From contig OZ005693.1 of NCBI GenBank assembly GCA_963930775.1, positions 7,996,006 through 8,060,005 on the forward strand: a DNA stretch of 64,000 bases, given 5' to 3'. Origin of the DNA: Cliona cf. orientalis. Lineage: Eukaryota; Porifera; Demospongiae; Clionaida; Clionaidae. The translations under genes were made by a program, and so were the position numbers. The notes below the pieces were generated by a model. That model made no database searches. It saw only the letters and a list, made by a program, of their open reading frames with translations, and was not told where the DNA came from. How positions within the stretch are numbered: position 1 is the stretch's first letter; each line of letters starts with the position of its first letter. Shown here piece after piece: positions 55,901 to 64,000 of the stretch.

Positions 55901-57518
55901 AATTTTGGTAAAATTTGCTGTCTTTGATATTTATTTCACTTTGATCGATATGTATGACACCTCCGAATTTTTTTGCCCTGTTATTGCTAAAGGAAGCTCC
56001 AGTGATGTTTAAATGTGGGTGATGACTCACGTGAAACACTCCTCCATCAATGTGTACTGAATTACCATTGAATGTTACATTTATGTAGCTGATATTTACA
56101 AATTGCCTAGCCCAATGAACTCCTCCAAACGTAGCAGTGTTTCCAATAAATGTTGTTCGTACAACAGTGAATAAGACTATTCTACCGGTATATGATATTG
56201 TGTAAAACACACCTCCACGACCAAAGTTAGTGATATCTCCATTACTGTACGCTTGATTTCGTATGAAGATGCTATCTGTAAGCAATATGTGTGTGTTTTT
56301 TAAGTTAGATACACGTCCATCATTTAAATTTCTTTCTTCAAGGATATAAATCACTGCATGTTCATAATAAGTGTAATGTGGAGAAACCATCAGTACTCCA
56401 CCCTTGGTTGCATTGTTAGCTGTAAATCGATTATTACTCAAGACTGCTCTTCCTTCAGTCTGCTTATCGATGTACACTACTCCACCATGGTGTGCTGAGT
56501 TGTTCCCAAACCTGCTAGCATTGATTTCTATATATGTACGTGTTGAAATCCACCAGAGTGCTCCTCCTATATATGCAGTATTGTTAGTGAACTCACTGTT
56601 ACTAATGGTAACTCGATATAGATCATAAAATGTGACAGAATTCTGCAAAGCAAATGCTCCACCATCATTGCTTGCTATATTGTTTATGAAAGTGCTATCA
56701 CTGATGAATATGTTAGCACTAGATGCGAATATAGCACCACCATTGCAAAAATGGTATGGATTATACTGACCATTGAATGGGAGTGCTTGATTCCCAATGA
56801 ATGTGCTGTTGATAACCGTAATATTAAAATTATTGTGGTATGGTGCTTCATGTTCATGATATATTGCTCCTCCAATATTAGCAGTATTGTTTTCAAACAA
56901 GCACTTTGAGATGAAAAGTTTACTTCTATTACAAACAATTGCTCCCCCAACTCTTTGTCGATGATTAAACTTTTCACCATTAAGCTTCCCACCATTATTC
57001 TTAAACGACACCCTCACAATTTCTGCATTTGTATCCTCAATTTCCAAGGCAGTATTGACAATTTCTTGTTGACCGGTAAAACTTGACTCTTCTGCTATGA
57101 AATGATCCACTGATTCTATCTTGTTTCCGGCACAGCCGACAAAATTCAAGCCACTTATCTTGACAGTCTTCACATGGGAAAATGTAAATCTAGCGTACTT
57201 GCTACATAATATAGCAACGGCACTGGTTGTAGGTGATCTGGAGCTTGCAATCATTGACAGAGTGTTCAGTGAGGGATGTTTGATTGATATCTCAGAATCT
57301 AGACTGTGATTTCCCGCTTCGAAAATCAATATCGTATCATTTCCATCAACATAGGTCGTCAAGTTATCAGCAAATTGAGAGAGGATGAGACATGGATCTT
57401 CTGGACATGGATAATCGGACGAAGGAACTATGACGTATTTCTCACATGAAAAAATACTAGGACACATAAGAAAGCAAATAATTGCTACAACTCTCACAGT
57501 TTGATATTGTGTAGCCAT
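52869..57518 (-). CDS. beta-helix ectodomain, multi-pass membrane protein
   Basis: A 1549-residue uninterrupted frame. Residues 1-24 look like a signal peptide (VRVVAIICFLMCPSIFS). From about 80 to 880 there are many degenerate units of the type F.NN.A..GGA or GGV, the pattern of right-handed parallel beta-helices of the polymorphic-membrane-protein (Pmp) repeat type. A Cys-rich segment (about 990-1180, including CHCDCD and LLCGTCQPGLSLSLGS) follows. The C-terminal 370 residues hold 8-9 hydrophobic spans, the first beginning SLTAIIIAALLAGILLVV. N-glycosylation sequons are numerous. I infer a cell-surface receptor or adhesion protein; function is unknown. Large families of such proteins exist in sponges and cnidarians (from memory). 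The stop TAG at 52871-52869 replaces an AAG (Lys) present in the right-hand copy at 63943-63945, so this copy has lost a 58-residue cytoplasmic tail. No introns. Confidence 0.85.
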   Translation of the reverse strand: MATQYQTVRVVAIICFLMCPSIFSCEKYVIVPSSDYPCPEDPCLILSQFADNLTTYVDGNDTILIFEAGNHSLDSEISIKHPSLNTLSMIASSRSPTTSAVAILCSKYARFTFSHVKTVKISGLNFVGCAGNKIESVDHFIAEESSFTGQQEIVNTALEIEDTNAEIVRVSFKNNGGKLNGEKFNHRQRVGGAIVCNRSKLFISKCLFENNTANIGGAIYHEHEAPYHNNFNITVINSTFIGNQALPFNGQYNPYHFCNGGAIFASSANIFISDSTFINNIASNDGGAFALQNSVTFYDLYRVTISNSEFTNNTAYIGGALWWISTRTYIEINASRFGNNSAHHGGVVYIDKQTEGRAVLSNNRFTANNATKGGVLMVSPHYTYYEHAVIYILEERNLNDGRVSNLKNTHILLTDSIFIRNQAYSNGDITNFGRGGVFYTISYTGRIVLFTVVRTTFIGNTATFGGVHWARQFVNISYINVTFNGNSVHIDGGVFHVSHHPHLNITGASFSNNRAKKFGGVIHIDQSEINIKDSKFYQNLAGNDGGVMQLHQSTAQISNTVYTENCAKNEGGVYHTTQSRVIVNGQTLFANNKARAGGVVWADRGLLAFTETLFINNTARIGGVMVIDRAIVNTQASRFTNNHANYSSLYITESIAHWSSVTFVNNTGSLCVLESTVTLTNMIMTNMQPFGIQKSTHILHEGGAITAFQSKLIFDKKSYFTHNHAHSGGAIQAIETKIHIHGTVTIANNTAVKNGGGADIYQSEIICRQGGKLNFLGNTAAKEGGALRAVGSSIKVKLHSAKSLLHTTLNFESNRAEKGGALFLAMDAKMYLLKSEAIWLTKREEAIKFTANIAKYGGAVYVSDKGVCAISTEDSQCPIQTLVLHSNQLLESESLIDNEYQCQHIYYHKNTAIVSGNSLYGGLLNRCIVNHLAEVTINTTEENTISNTTTIVGGLEYFYSISNIRSGDIGSPPVRVCFCRDGQPDCTYNPGPVPIRRGQLTEIPLSLAALDQINRPIEATIYNRLGSGGELCQHHIQTNDGNCSVINFTASFNETGQELILLIEGPCKEKANSQVRLQFEVYCPTCSVGFELIESKEGCHCDCDTNLHPYFSDCHWTSNALVRDTNSWIAYVNTSNGSEIYQYLIHPHCPLDYCHPSSSRVEINLNLPNGSDAQCANGRTGLLCGTCQPGLSLSLGSSHCVRCPSHWPASLTAIIIAALLAGILLVVFILLLNLTVAVGTLNAIIFYANVLGIKNGYRTEVLPSSVASLLVSWLNLEAGFDTCFFEGMDAFWKSLLQSGFPVYIISLVILTILISEHSSKFSSLIAKRNPVATLATLILLSYTKLLNTVITSLSFTVLHYPDGSQQTVWLADASIDYLRGKHLVLFTAAIVILIMGILYTAVLLFWQWFLVYQNYPILKWTKYQKLHHFIEPYHAPYVSKHRYWTGLLLLSRALLYLISAINTTGDPRVTIFAISFITGSLLLLKGLLAKVYQNRINDVIETIVYFNILALAISTWYTLDTGKNHTAAIYFSVTITFVLFLAIIAFHVY

Positions 57519-58679
57519 TTTATATTACTGTTTTTCTCTATGCGTTAGATCAACCTTCACAAAACTATAGCTCACTATAGATGGATAATGCAAGTGTAGC
57601 AAGCTCCAAGTTTGTTCTCCTTGCATACACACCAACTGGAATACTATGCACCGCAAATTAATTTTGGAGGCTCCCTTTTTATAGATTGTGATCATGATTA
57701 CTGAAACTCAGTCTGGTATTCAAGTGTAGTCAAGTCATAACAGGGTTTTAAACTAATTAGACTTAAAAAGGGCCTTTCCTTCTTTCAATATCACCTGGTG
57801 TGTACCCTCTATGTCACGTAGCTTCACATGTACTGTAGTTGTGCATCAGTTTTGAATAGGACAGTTTGTAAACATGGGAGATGACAATGAATGGGACAAA
57901 TCTCCTGACTTATCTCTGTGGCGCCACACTGCCAGTCATAGCTACTTTAAGGAATCCATTCAATTGCCAAATGCATAGCATTATTCATCTAGCCACAAAA
58001 ATATTGATCACAGAAAACAAAGCAGGAACTTGAAGTGAGTCTCCGCAGGAAGACTTAGTCTCTGACTATAATTATGGTCAATGTTCATGTCAATAATATC
58101 ATAATAATTATTATGGTCTCGCCCTAAAATAATTCCAATAAGAAAGCAAAGATGACTGTACATGTATCATTAGTAGCAACTATCTACTCTTTTTAAGGTT
58201 TGGCTCCAATCTGTCTAGTACTATTTATATTAAACAGTCTATCTATATCAAATTTATCTGTATGAAGCCTATAGCTATACCCTGCATGCCAAAATTGAAT
58301 ATTTCCATATCCTTACATGATTTCATCCGAAGGTAGGTGTAGGGGGGGGGGAGGGGGGTGGTGAGCAAATTGAAGGGAAATACCTTTCAAATTGTTGTGT
58401 TATTCTCTTATACCCACATGCAGAGTGTTTTTCCTCCAGGATCATCCTTCATTCATAAACTGGATAGCTAGCTATTACATCCAAAACGTGATCATTTCCT
58501 GGGTACAGTACCACAGATATCTTGTTTGTGATGCTATGAAATGACATTGTAAATTTATTTAAAAGAGGCTGAATAATAATATTATATAATATGCAAATAA
58601 TCAATAATTATAGGAGAATTAAAACGTCTTAGTTACCGATGAGCTTACAAACGAGAATAATTAATTTTCTCTATGCAAT
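57519..58679. other. 5' flank of beta-helix gene, with inverted-repeat arm
   Basis: The upstream region of the 1549-residue gene. About 57631-58033 is the left arm of an inverted repeat whose partner is 60076-60427. 58339-58370 is G-rich. No gene is seen between the arm and the pseudogene tail at 58680. Confidence 0.65.
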
Positions 58680-59543
58680 TTACATTTCTTCTTCCTGGTC
58701 CTCACATGATTGCTCCATTTCAACGACTGAGTATGTTACAGTAGATGCCTCAGCAGCTGCTACAGTTCTTTCTGATCTAGCTAGCTGATATCCATCCAGC
58801 TCTTCAGGGACATCACTAGCAGCGTCTTGCATTTGGTTTTTTCTCTAGTTCCATAGACGATGTCATGATAAATTGCTCCTCCAATGTTAGCAGTATTGTT
58901 TTCAAACAAGCACTCCTTGCAAAAGCAGAATTGTTATATAAAAAAATAATAATAATAATAATAATAATAAACAAGCAATTGCTCCCCCAACTCTTAGTTG
59001 ATGATTAAGCTTTCCATCGTTGTTATTAAAGGACACTCTCACAATTTCTGCATTTGTATCCTCAATTTTCAAAGCAGTATTGACAATTTCTTGTTGACCG
59101 GTAAAACTCGACTCTAATTCTGTAATAAAATGATCCACCGACTTTATCTTGTTTCCAGCACAACCAATAAAATTCAAGCCACCCACTTGATAGTCTTTAT
59201 GTGGGTAAAGATTATTATCATAGTATAGAGACACTGGTTGTATGTGATTTAGAGCTTGCAGTCATTGACAGAGTACTAGTGTTCAGTGAGGGATGTTTGA
59301 TTGATATCTCAGAATCTAGTCTGTGATTCCCGCTTCGAAAATCAATATAATATCATTTTCATCAAAAACATAGGTTGTCAAGTTATCAGCAATTTGAGAG
59401 AGGGTGAGACATGAATCTTCTGGACATGGATAATCAGATGAAGGAACTATGAGATAAATTTTTTCACTCAAAAAAATACTAGGACACATAAGGAAGCAAA
59501 TTATTGCTACAACTCCCATGGTTTGATATGTGTAGCCGGCCAT
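58680..59543 (-). pseudogene. broken paralogue of the beta-helix membrane protein
   Basis: Minus-strand remnant. Its first 70 or so codons (59543 onward) match the N-terminus of the 1549-residue protein (signal peptide, then SSDYPCPED and LTTYV), then hit a stop. A frameshifted continuation (about 59165-58985) matches GLNF[VI]GCAGNKI through VRVSF and VGGAI. An AAT microsatellite (about 58945-58970) replaces part of the next repeat unit; CLFENNTANIGGAIYH is recognisable at about 58915-58868. After that, 1200 or so residues are missing and the sequence jumps to a 50-residue acidic tail (58834-58680) that contains DGYQL and VTYSVVEME and ends in TAA. It therefore has frame breaks, an internal deletion and a repeat insertion. 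The tail resembles, in its TYS[VI]VE core, the C-terminus of the right-hand copy. Confidence 0.8.
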
Positions 59544-60075
59544 TTACCCTAGCTTTTCTCAATGCTCAGACCAACCTTCACCTAACTAGTACCACACTGG
59601 TGTAGGAACCATGGGTGCACCGGGTGCTGGTGCACCCATGAAATTTCTAAGTGGAACACAAACAATGTCATACTTCACGTTGAAGTATTTAATTATTATC
59701 AATAATAGTGTAAATATAGCTACGCACCAGAGCACCCGTTCACCAAATCGTCTTCCTACGCCTCTGTACCATCGCTCACTAGATGAGTAATACAAGACTT
59801 AGTGCATGTAGCAAGCTCCAAGTTTGCTATTGTTGTATGCACATTATAATAATAATGATGGATTCTCAAAATCAGCAATGAATCTATCATCAATGAACAT
59901 AAGGATACTTGCATCCTCTCACTCACCCCAATCTGGCTTGCATACTTGAATAATCTCCCCATGGAACAATGTTTAAACCAGAAACTACCCTACAGCAAGC
60001 CAATTATGTCCTGATCCTGAATCCTGATCATGTGCACTGCACTTCCCTGTTTACTGAATAGGCAAATCTATAGTC
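59544..60075. other. pseudogene 5' flank
   Basis: Contains gtagcaagctccaagtttg (about 59806), collinear with the intact gene's upstream sequence near 57596, after an inserted stretch rich in gcacccatg-like words. Collinearity then stops, and the next homologous block is inverted (60076-60427). No gene. Confidence 0.6.
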
Positions 60076-60429
60076 CCTGCTTTGTTTCTGTGATCAATAT
60101 TTTTGTGGCTAGACGAATAATGTGGCACCACAGAGATAAGTCAGAAGATTTGTCCCATTCATTGTCGTCTCCCATGTTTGCAGACTGTCCTATTCAAAAC
60201 TGATGCCCAACTACTGTACATGTGTAGCTACGTGACATAGAGGGTACACACCAGATGATATTGAAAGAAGGAAAGGCCCTTTATTAGTTTAACACCCTGT
60301 CATGATTCGATTGTATCTATACTTGAATGCCAGATTGAGTCTTTTTGAAGCACATGTAGACATTATGACCACAATCTAATCATAAAAAGGGAGGCTCTAA
60401 ATTTGTGGTACATAGTATTCCGGTTGGAA

Positions 60430-60538
60430 ATAAAATTGAAGGATGAAGTAGGGATGACAGTGCTAAAAAGTACACAAACAAGATTTGTAGGGATAACGTA
60501 TCACCTACTATACATCCCCACGCTTGATGAGGATGAGA
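60430..60538 (+). repeat. dispersed repeat, copy 2 of 3
   Basis: Starts aaattgaaggatgaagtagg, then gatttgtagggataa, and ends near catccccacgcttgatg. It abuts the right arm of the inverted repeat. Other copies: 49020-49138 (minus) and 62440-62555 (plus). Confidence 0.7.
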
Positions 60539-61222
60539 AATTTTTCACTTCTTGGTGGCATATTATAGCAAACATGGTATTATAGCTGAATATTTTTGTT
60601 GGATAAAATTTTTGTGAAGTCCAGCTATGCACCTTTGTATTAGAAATACTCAGTAGAATAAATTTTTGTCAATGTGGTGAAGTGCAATTGCCTATCTTTT
60701 TAAAATTTGATTTCATCATTGACAGCAGATGGTGAATATTTTTCTCCTAACAAAAATTCTGGCTATGCTGTATGCAAAATGAAAGTGTTTTAGTGATCTT
60801 GGACTCAGACTCACTGGTGATAATATTGTGATATTCTGCCACACTGGCACCCATGGCTGCTCTAGCGAGTTTTATTATACTGGTACTTAATTACAATGTA
60901 CCTTGTGTACACGTACACAGGCCAGATTTTAATTTATGTGCGAAATCAGTCAATACATAGACAACATACAATTATGATGGCATCTCAATCTTGATCCAAG
61001 CTGCTTCACTGACTTTAGACACACGGCAATTGCCATTAGCTAATTTCGTTAAGTAAGCTTCTTTTCTCTTTGTGGCTGCCCATCATGGTGCATGGGTATT
61101 CTATGCTCATGTACAGTATAATTTTGATCTGTACCATGAGGTACATACACTCTTCAGTTCTATCTGGGACTTTATATTTCTGTATGTATGCTGTGCTAAT
61201 TGTATAAATGTATTCACACAAT

Positions 61223-61327
61223 TAGAGATTACTAGTCTGCCTCAAGAAGCCACTATCTGTGGTTATTGTGGTATCAGCTACCTGATCCATCCTGAAATAA
61301 AGCGGCTTGAGCAAGAATCAAATAAGA
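61223..61327 (+). CDS. possible lone exon with CGYCGISYLIHPEIK motif
   Basis: An open segment with a conserved-looking sequence: SLPQEATICGYCGISYLIHP, then EIKRLEQES. It is bounded by a possible acceptor (aattag at about 61222) and a possible donor (gttggc at about 61328). The CxYCGxSYLIxxE(I/F)K pattern reminds me of the N-terminus of LEKR1-type coiled-coil proteins, from memory only. No partner exons were recognised nearby; it could be an isolated exon or a duplicated fragment. Confidence 0.3.
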
Positions 61328-61399
61328 GGTTGGCAATTATACTACTGCATGTACTGTACATGTACATTATACATGTACAATGCAAACTGTCTTTATAAA

Positions 61400-62947
61400 A
61401 TGGACATCATTTGGGCCATAGGTTGCCTTGTATTAAGTGTCCCTAGCTTAGGAATTAGCTAGTTGTAAATTATTCCCATGCATCTACTGGTTGGGACCAA
61501 CTACATTTACATGTATGATAGACTGGATGAGGACTATTGATTACTCATACTATTAGACAGATATTGGATTGGAATCATGTGGCTGGGCTGGCATTCTGTT
61601 ACCGCATTATCGCTCTTAGACTATTAGGTGTACAACTACATATTCACTGACATAAGCGTTTATACTTTTAGTTGAGCTAAGCATTCGCTATTACGTGCGT
61701 TTTGCGTATAGGCGTATAATATTATTATGTGAACCTTGATCTTGATATCTGCATTTACTTGCTAGCCCACAGCTTCTTCGAGTTGACCAAATCACAGTGG
61801 CTGGATTTTAAGCAGTGAGCGCTACTTAGAACTGGGCGGAATGCAAAGATCAAATGACCACGTGATCGATCGACCGACGAAGAAACCATTTCTACTTCGA
61901 TTGTGCATGTGTACTTGGATATAATTAGTTAGGTGCACCTCACTATTAGAAAATAGTCTCCAATTATCCCGTGTGCACGCATGCACAAAGGGTGAAGCAT
62001 TTGGTTTTGTCTCTGTCATCATCACGAAATCACCAGATCGCAATGTCTAGGCACTGAGCAAGTGTATTTTCATCAGTATAGATTAGTGTAGTGCTCATTA
62101 ACTTGCTTATACCTCCCATGCAGAGTGCGAAGTTGAAGATAGTTATTTATGAGTTAATGAGCAAAACTGCCAATTTGGACACTTTCACCATTCAAACTTT
62201 TTGCATGTATTATGTATTGCGTACATGTGTAGCTATATATGGTTTGTGGCTACTCTCAAGGGGTGGCAGCCCTGTAGGTGTATCTACTTATATTAAAGCC
62301 TGATTATGTTCATCGTAAGCTTGCTGTACATGTACAGTGTGAATGTAGGTCACTTGCAACATTGAAAGCGTGGGAGTGGCCTGAGGACAAGGCGACAGTG
62401 ATACTCTATGTACATTCTAATCTTAACTATGCAAACAAAAATTGAAGGATGAAGTAGGGAAGGCAATGCCAAAAAGCAAACAAGCAAGATTTATACGGAT
62501 ATTCACATCCACTATGTACATGTCATCCCTACGCCTTGATTATCATGCATCTATTAATGTTGACCTATTCGTGCTATCCTGTGAGTGTTCTTGACTTGTA
62601 CGTGGGAGAAATTCATTGTAAAGGATTCACTTTCTCCGAAGGAGCAGCAGAACACAACTTGTTATTATTCAGCAAAGCATTATAGACAAAAGAAGCACAC
62701 CAACTAACTCTACAACTGAGAATGCATGCATCTTATATAGAAAACACAGAAACTTCCAGAATATTCCTAACATGACTAAGCAAAAACACAAAAAAATGTT
62801 CCCACAAAAGCAATATCACACATTAACACAAATGAGCACACTCTCAGGATAACACCATAGGTTGGGGAATTGCACAACTCAAATAAGAACATTCTAGAAC
62901 AATCCATAAAAATTAATTAGCACAAAATATTCAATTACATAGTCTAT
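61400..62947. other. non-coding stretch before the second duplication copy
   Basis: Contains dispersed repeat copy 3 (62440-62555, plus) and TACATGTA words. The open frames at 61822-62043 and 62091-62303 have no recognised domain or splice context. The duplication boundary falls at about 62948. Confidence 0.5.
62440..62555 (+). repeat. dispersed repeat, copy 3 of 3
   Basis: Starts aaattgaaggatgaagtagg and ends near catccctacgccttgatta. It is more diverged in the middle than the other two copies (49020, 60430). Confidence 0.65.
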
Positions 62948-63220
62948 CACAGCCTGAGAGATGTCCATTTCTCAGTTATTCTGTTTCTATAGGATCAGAA
63001 TCGGAAAAATTAATTGTCAACTGTGCCGAGGTTGTCACAAGTTGATTATTATAGGTTTGACTGTAGTCTGACTGGTCTCAAATTGAATGTACGTATCATA
63101 TAGCTATTGAATTAGCTACCGGGTGACAAGCAAAGGGTATTATTATAGCAGGTGCTATATAGCTCATGGCAGAACATGATGATTGGATTTTAGTGCATGC
63201 ATGGTTTTCAAATGCTGCAG

Positions 63221-63419
63221 GAATCCAGAAGCAGCATCAAGGCCTATCTTCTGTGATTTTATTACCGAGCTTCAACGTCCTGATTTTAAAATTCTAAAGT
63301 GGTCGGAAGAGGATAAAGCCGTCTCTAGTGAGAAAGCCATGACCCTTGGTGCTCCCATCGAGGAAGGAGCCAGCCTCTTTGAAGATCTTCAGTACACTTA
63401 CATGCAAAAGCAAGACTAA
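63221..63419 (+). pseudogene. orphan copy of TK3 terminal exon
   Basis: A duplicate of TK3 exon 10 (52112-52310) with its 3' splice site (gctgcag) and stop codon. The predicted protein is identical ([14 protein letters not shown] ... TYMQKQD). No upstream kinase exons lie between the beta-helix pseudogene and this exon, so it cannot form a kinase by itself. It could serve as an alternative last exon of TK3 in read-through transcripts, or simply be a duplication remnant under little time for decay. Confidence 0.8.
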
Positions 63420-63765
63420 AATTTAATGGTGTAATGAACTTCAATTTTTGTGTGAAAAGCTGCAATATGAGCCTAACTAGTGTGCTTTATCATTAATTTG
63501 ACACTGAATCACTTCCAAATTATCACAAATGCATTACAAAATCATTATATTATAATTGCATTATTGTCACAACTTGAGTTAGCTACAACAATCAATAATT
63601 AAATTATGAGGACTCTAGAGTTTCCAACACACTGTGTAAGAACGTTTAATTATAGGGAAAATTACACATCAGCTGGCATGAAATACAAGAAACGTATTTA
63701 GTTGAAGTGAAGAGATAACCATGAAGAAGAATAATAATGTCCTGTTAAGTTTATAGCTGCACGTA

Positions 63766-64000
63766 CTAAAGATTATTGACCTCAACAATGGAGTATGTAG
63801 GTTGATGTTGATTCTGTTCAACGAAATGAGAGACATCAGTGGTTTTGAAATCTTTTCTCTCTTTGCTTCCATTCACTTGCATTGTCAGTAAAATTTGCTT
63901 AACAAGATTGCTGTTCTTAATACGAATATGAAGATTGGAGTACTTGTAAACGTGGAAAGCAATAATAGCCAAAAAGAGAACAAATGTGATCGTAACAGAG
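63766..64000 (-). CDS. 3' end of a second beta-helix multi-pass membrane protein
   Basis: The right-hand duplicate of the end of the 1549-residue gene; the 5' part lies beyond the window. The last membrane span (AIIAFHVY) is followed by a 58-residue predicted cytoplasmic tail, because codon 63945-63943 is AAG instead of the TAG found at the same place in the left copy. The tail is basic (IRIKN, SKERKDFK) and ends in QPTYSIVEVNNL. The tyrosine core TYSIVE parallels TYSVVE in the pseudogene tail at 58680. Confidence 0.75.
   Translation of the reverse strand, partial: SVTITFVLFLAIIAFHVYKYSNLHIRIKNSNLVKQILLTMQVNGSKERKDFKTTDVSHFVEQNQHQPTYSIVEVNNL

Larger units (their letters stand above)
57631..60427. 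repeat. inverted repeat flanking the beta-helix pseudogene
   Basis: Arms are 57631-58033 (accaactggaatactatgca ... tatctctgtggcgccacact ... gaaaacaaagcagg) and 60076-60427 in reverse orientation (ccctgctttgtttctgtgat ... gtgacatagagggtacacac ... catagtattccggttgg). Each is about 350-400 bp and clearly homologous, with indels. They enclose about 2 kb with the broken paralogue. Confidence 0.8.
62948..64000. repeat. right copy of ~11.1-kb tandem duplication, cut by window end
   Basis: Repeats 51838-52925 in the same orientation with scattered substitutions and small indels. It includes an orphan TK terminal exon (63221-63419) and the 3' end of another beta-helix gene. The period is about 11.11 kb. 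Confidence 0.88.

Noticed and set aside
54122..57309. Several plus- and minus-strand frames inside the 1549-residue gene
   Set aside because: Shadow frames of the long beta-helix coding sequence.
63766..63945. Calling the right-hand tail a canonical ITIM
   Set aside because: Position -2 to the tyrosine is Pro, outside the S/I/V/L consensus; only the pseudogene tail (VTYSVV) fits fully.

Overview
The window is animal nuclear DNA, most likely from a demosponge. The lineage is inferred from gene content: metazoan tyrosine kinases in tandem, beta-helix/multi-membrane-pass receptors of a kind abundant in sponge and cnidarian genomes, many compact spliceosomal introns, dense short inverted-repeat transposons, and TACATGTA-rich simple sequence. 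No species can be named from sequence alone.

Layout. (1) 583-13356, minus strand: IMP4, a Brix-domain factor for ribosomal RNA processing. Seven exons are visible and the last exon(s) lie left of the window. A single-exon secreted transglutaminase (3763-5883, minus) sits inside its 7.2 kb third intron. (2) 13605-52310, plus strand: three tandem tyrosine kinase genes (TK1 13605-23882, TK2 25479-37753, TK3 38729-52310). Each reconstructs to ten exons with the same intron phases. All have one membrane span, a tyrosine-rich juxtamembrane segment ending in a shared YWEPA...EEELMDQL module, and a kinase domain with all catalytic motifs. TK1 has a signal peptide and a mature extracellular part of only about 30 residues. 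TK2 and TK3 appear to have only 13 and 6 residues before the membrane span. (3) 52.3-64 kb: a minus-strand intronless 1549-residue protein with a signal peptide, a long GG[AV]-repeat beta-helix ectodomain, a Cys-rich region and 8-9 membrane spans; a wrecked paralogue at 58.7-59.5 kb; and, from about 62.95 kb, the start of a second copy of the sequence that begins near 51.84 kb. That is a tandem duplication with a period of about 11.1 kb. It carries an orphan terminal TK exon and the 3' end of another beta-helix gene.

How the genes may relate. The kinases have almost no ectodomain, and the neighbouring large-ectodomain receptors carry a cytoplasmic TYS[IV]VE tyrosine motif in two of three copies. 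In the middle copy one nonsense base removes that tail. A receptor plus separate membrane-anchored kinase arrangement is an attractive but unproven reading. The introns and intergenic spaces are full of short non-autonomous elements. At least ten otherwise different elements share a TACCGTA-like end.
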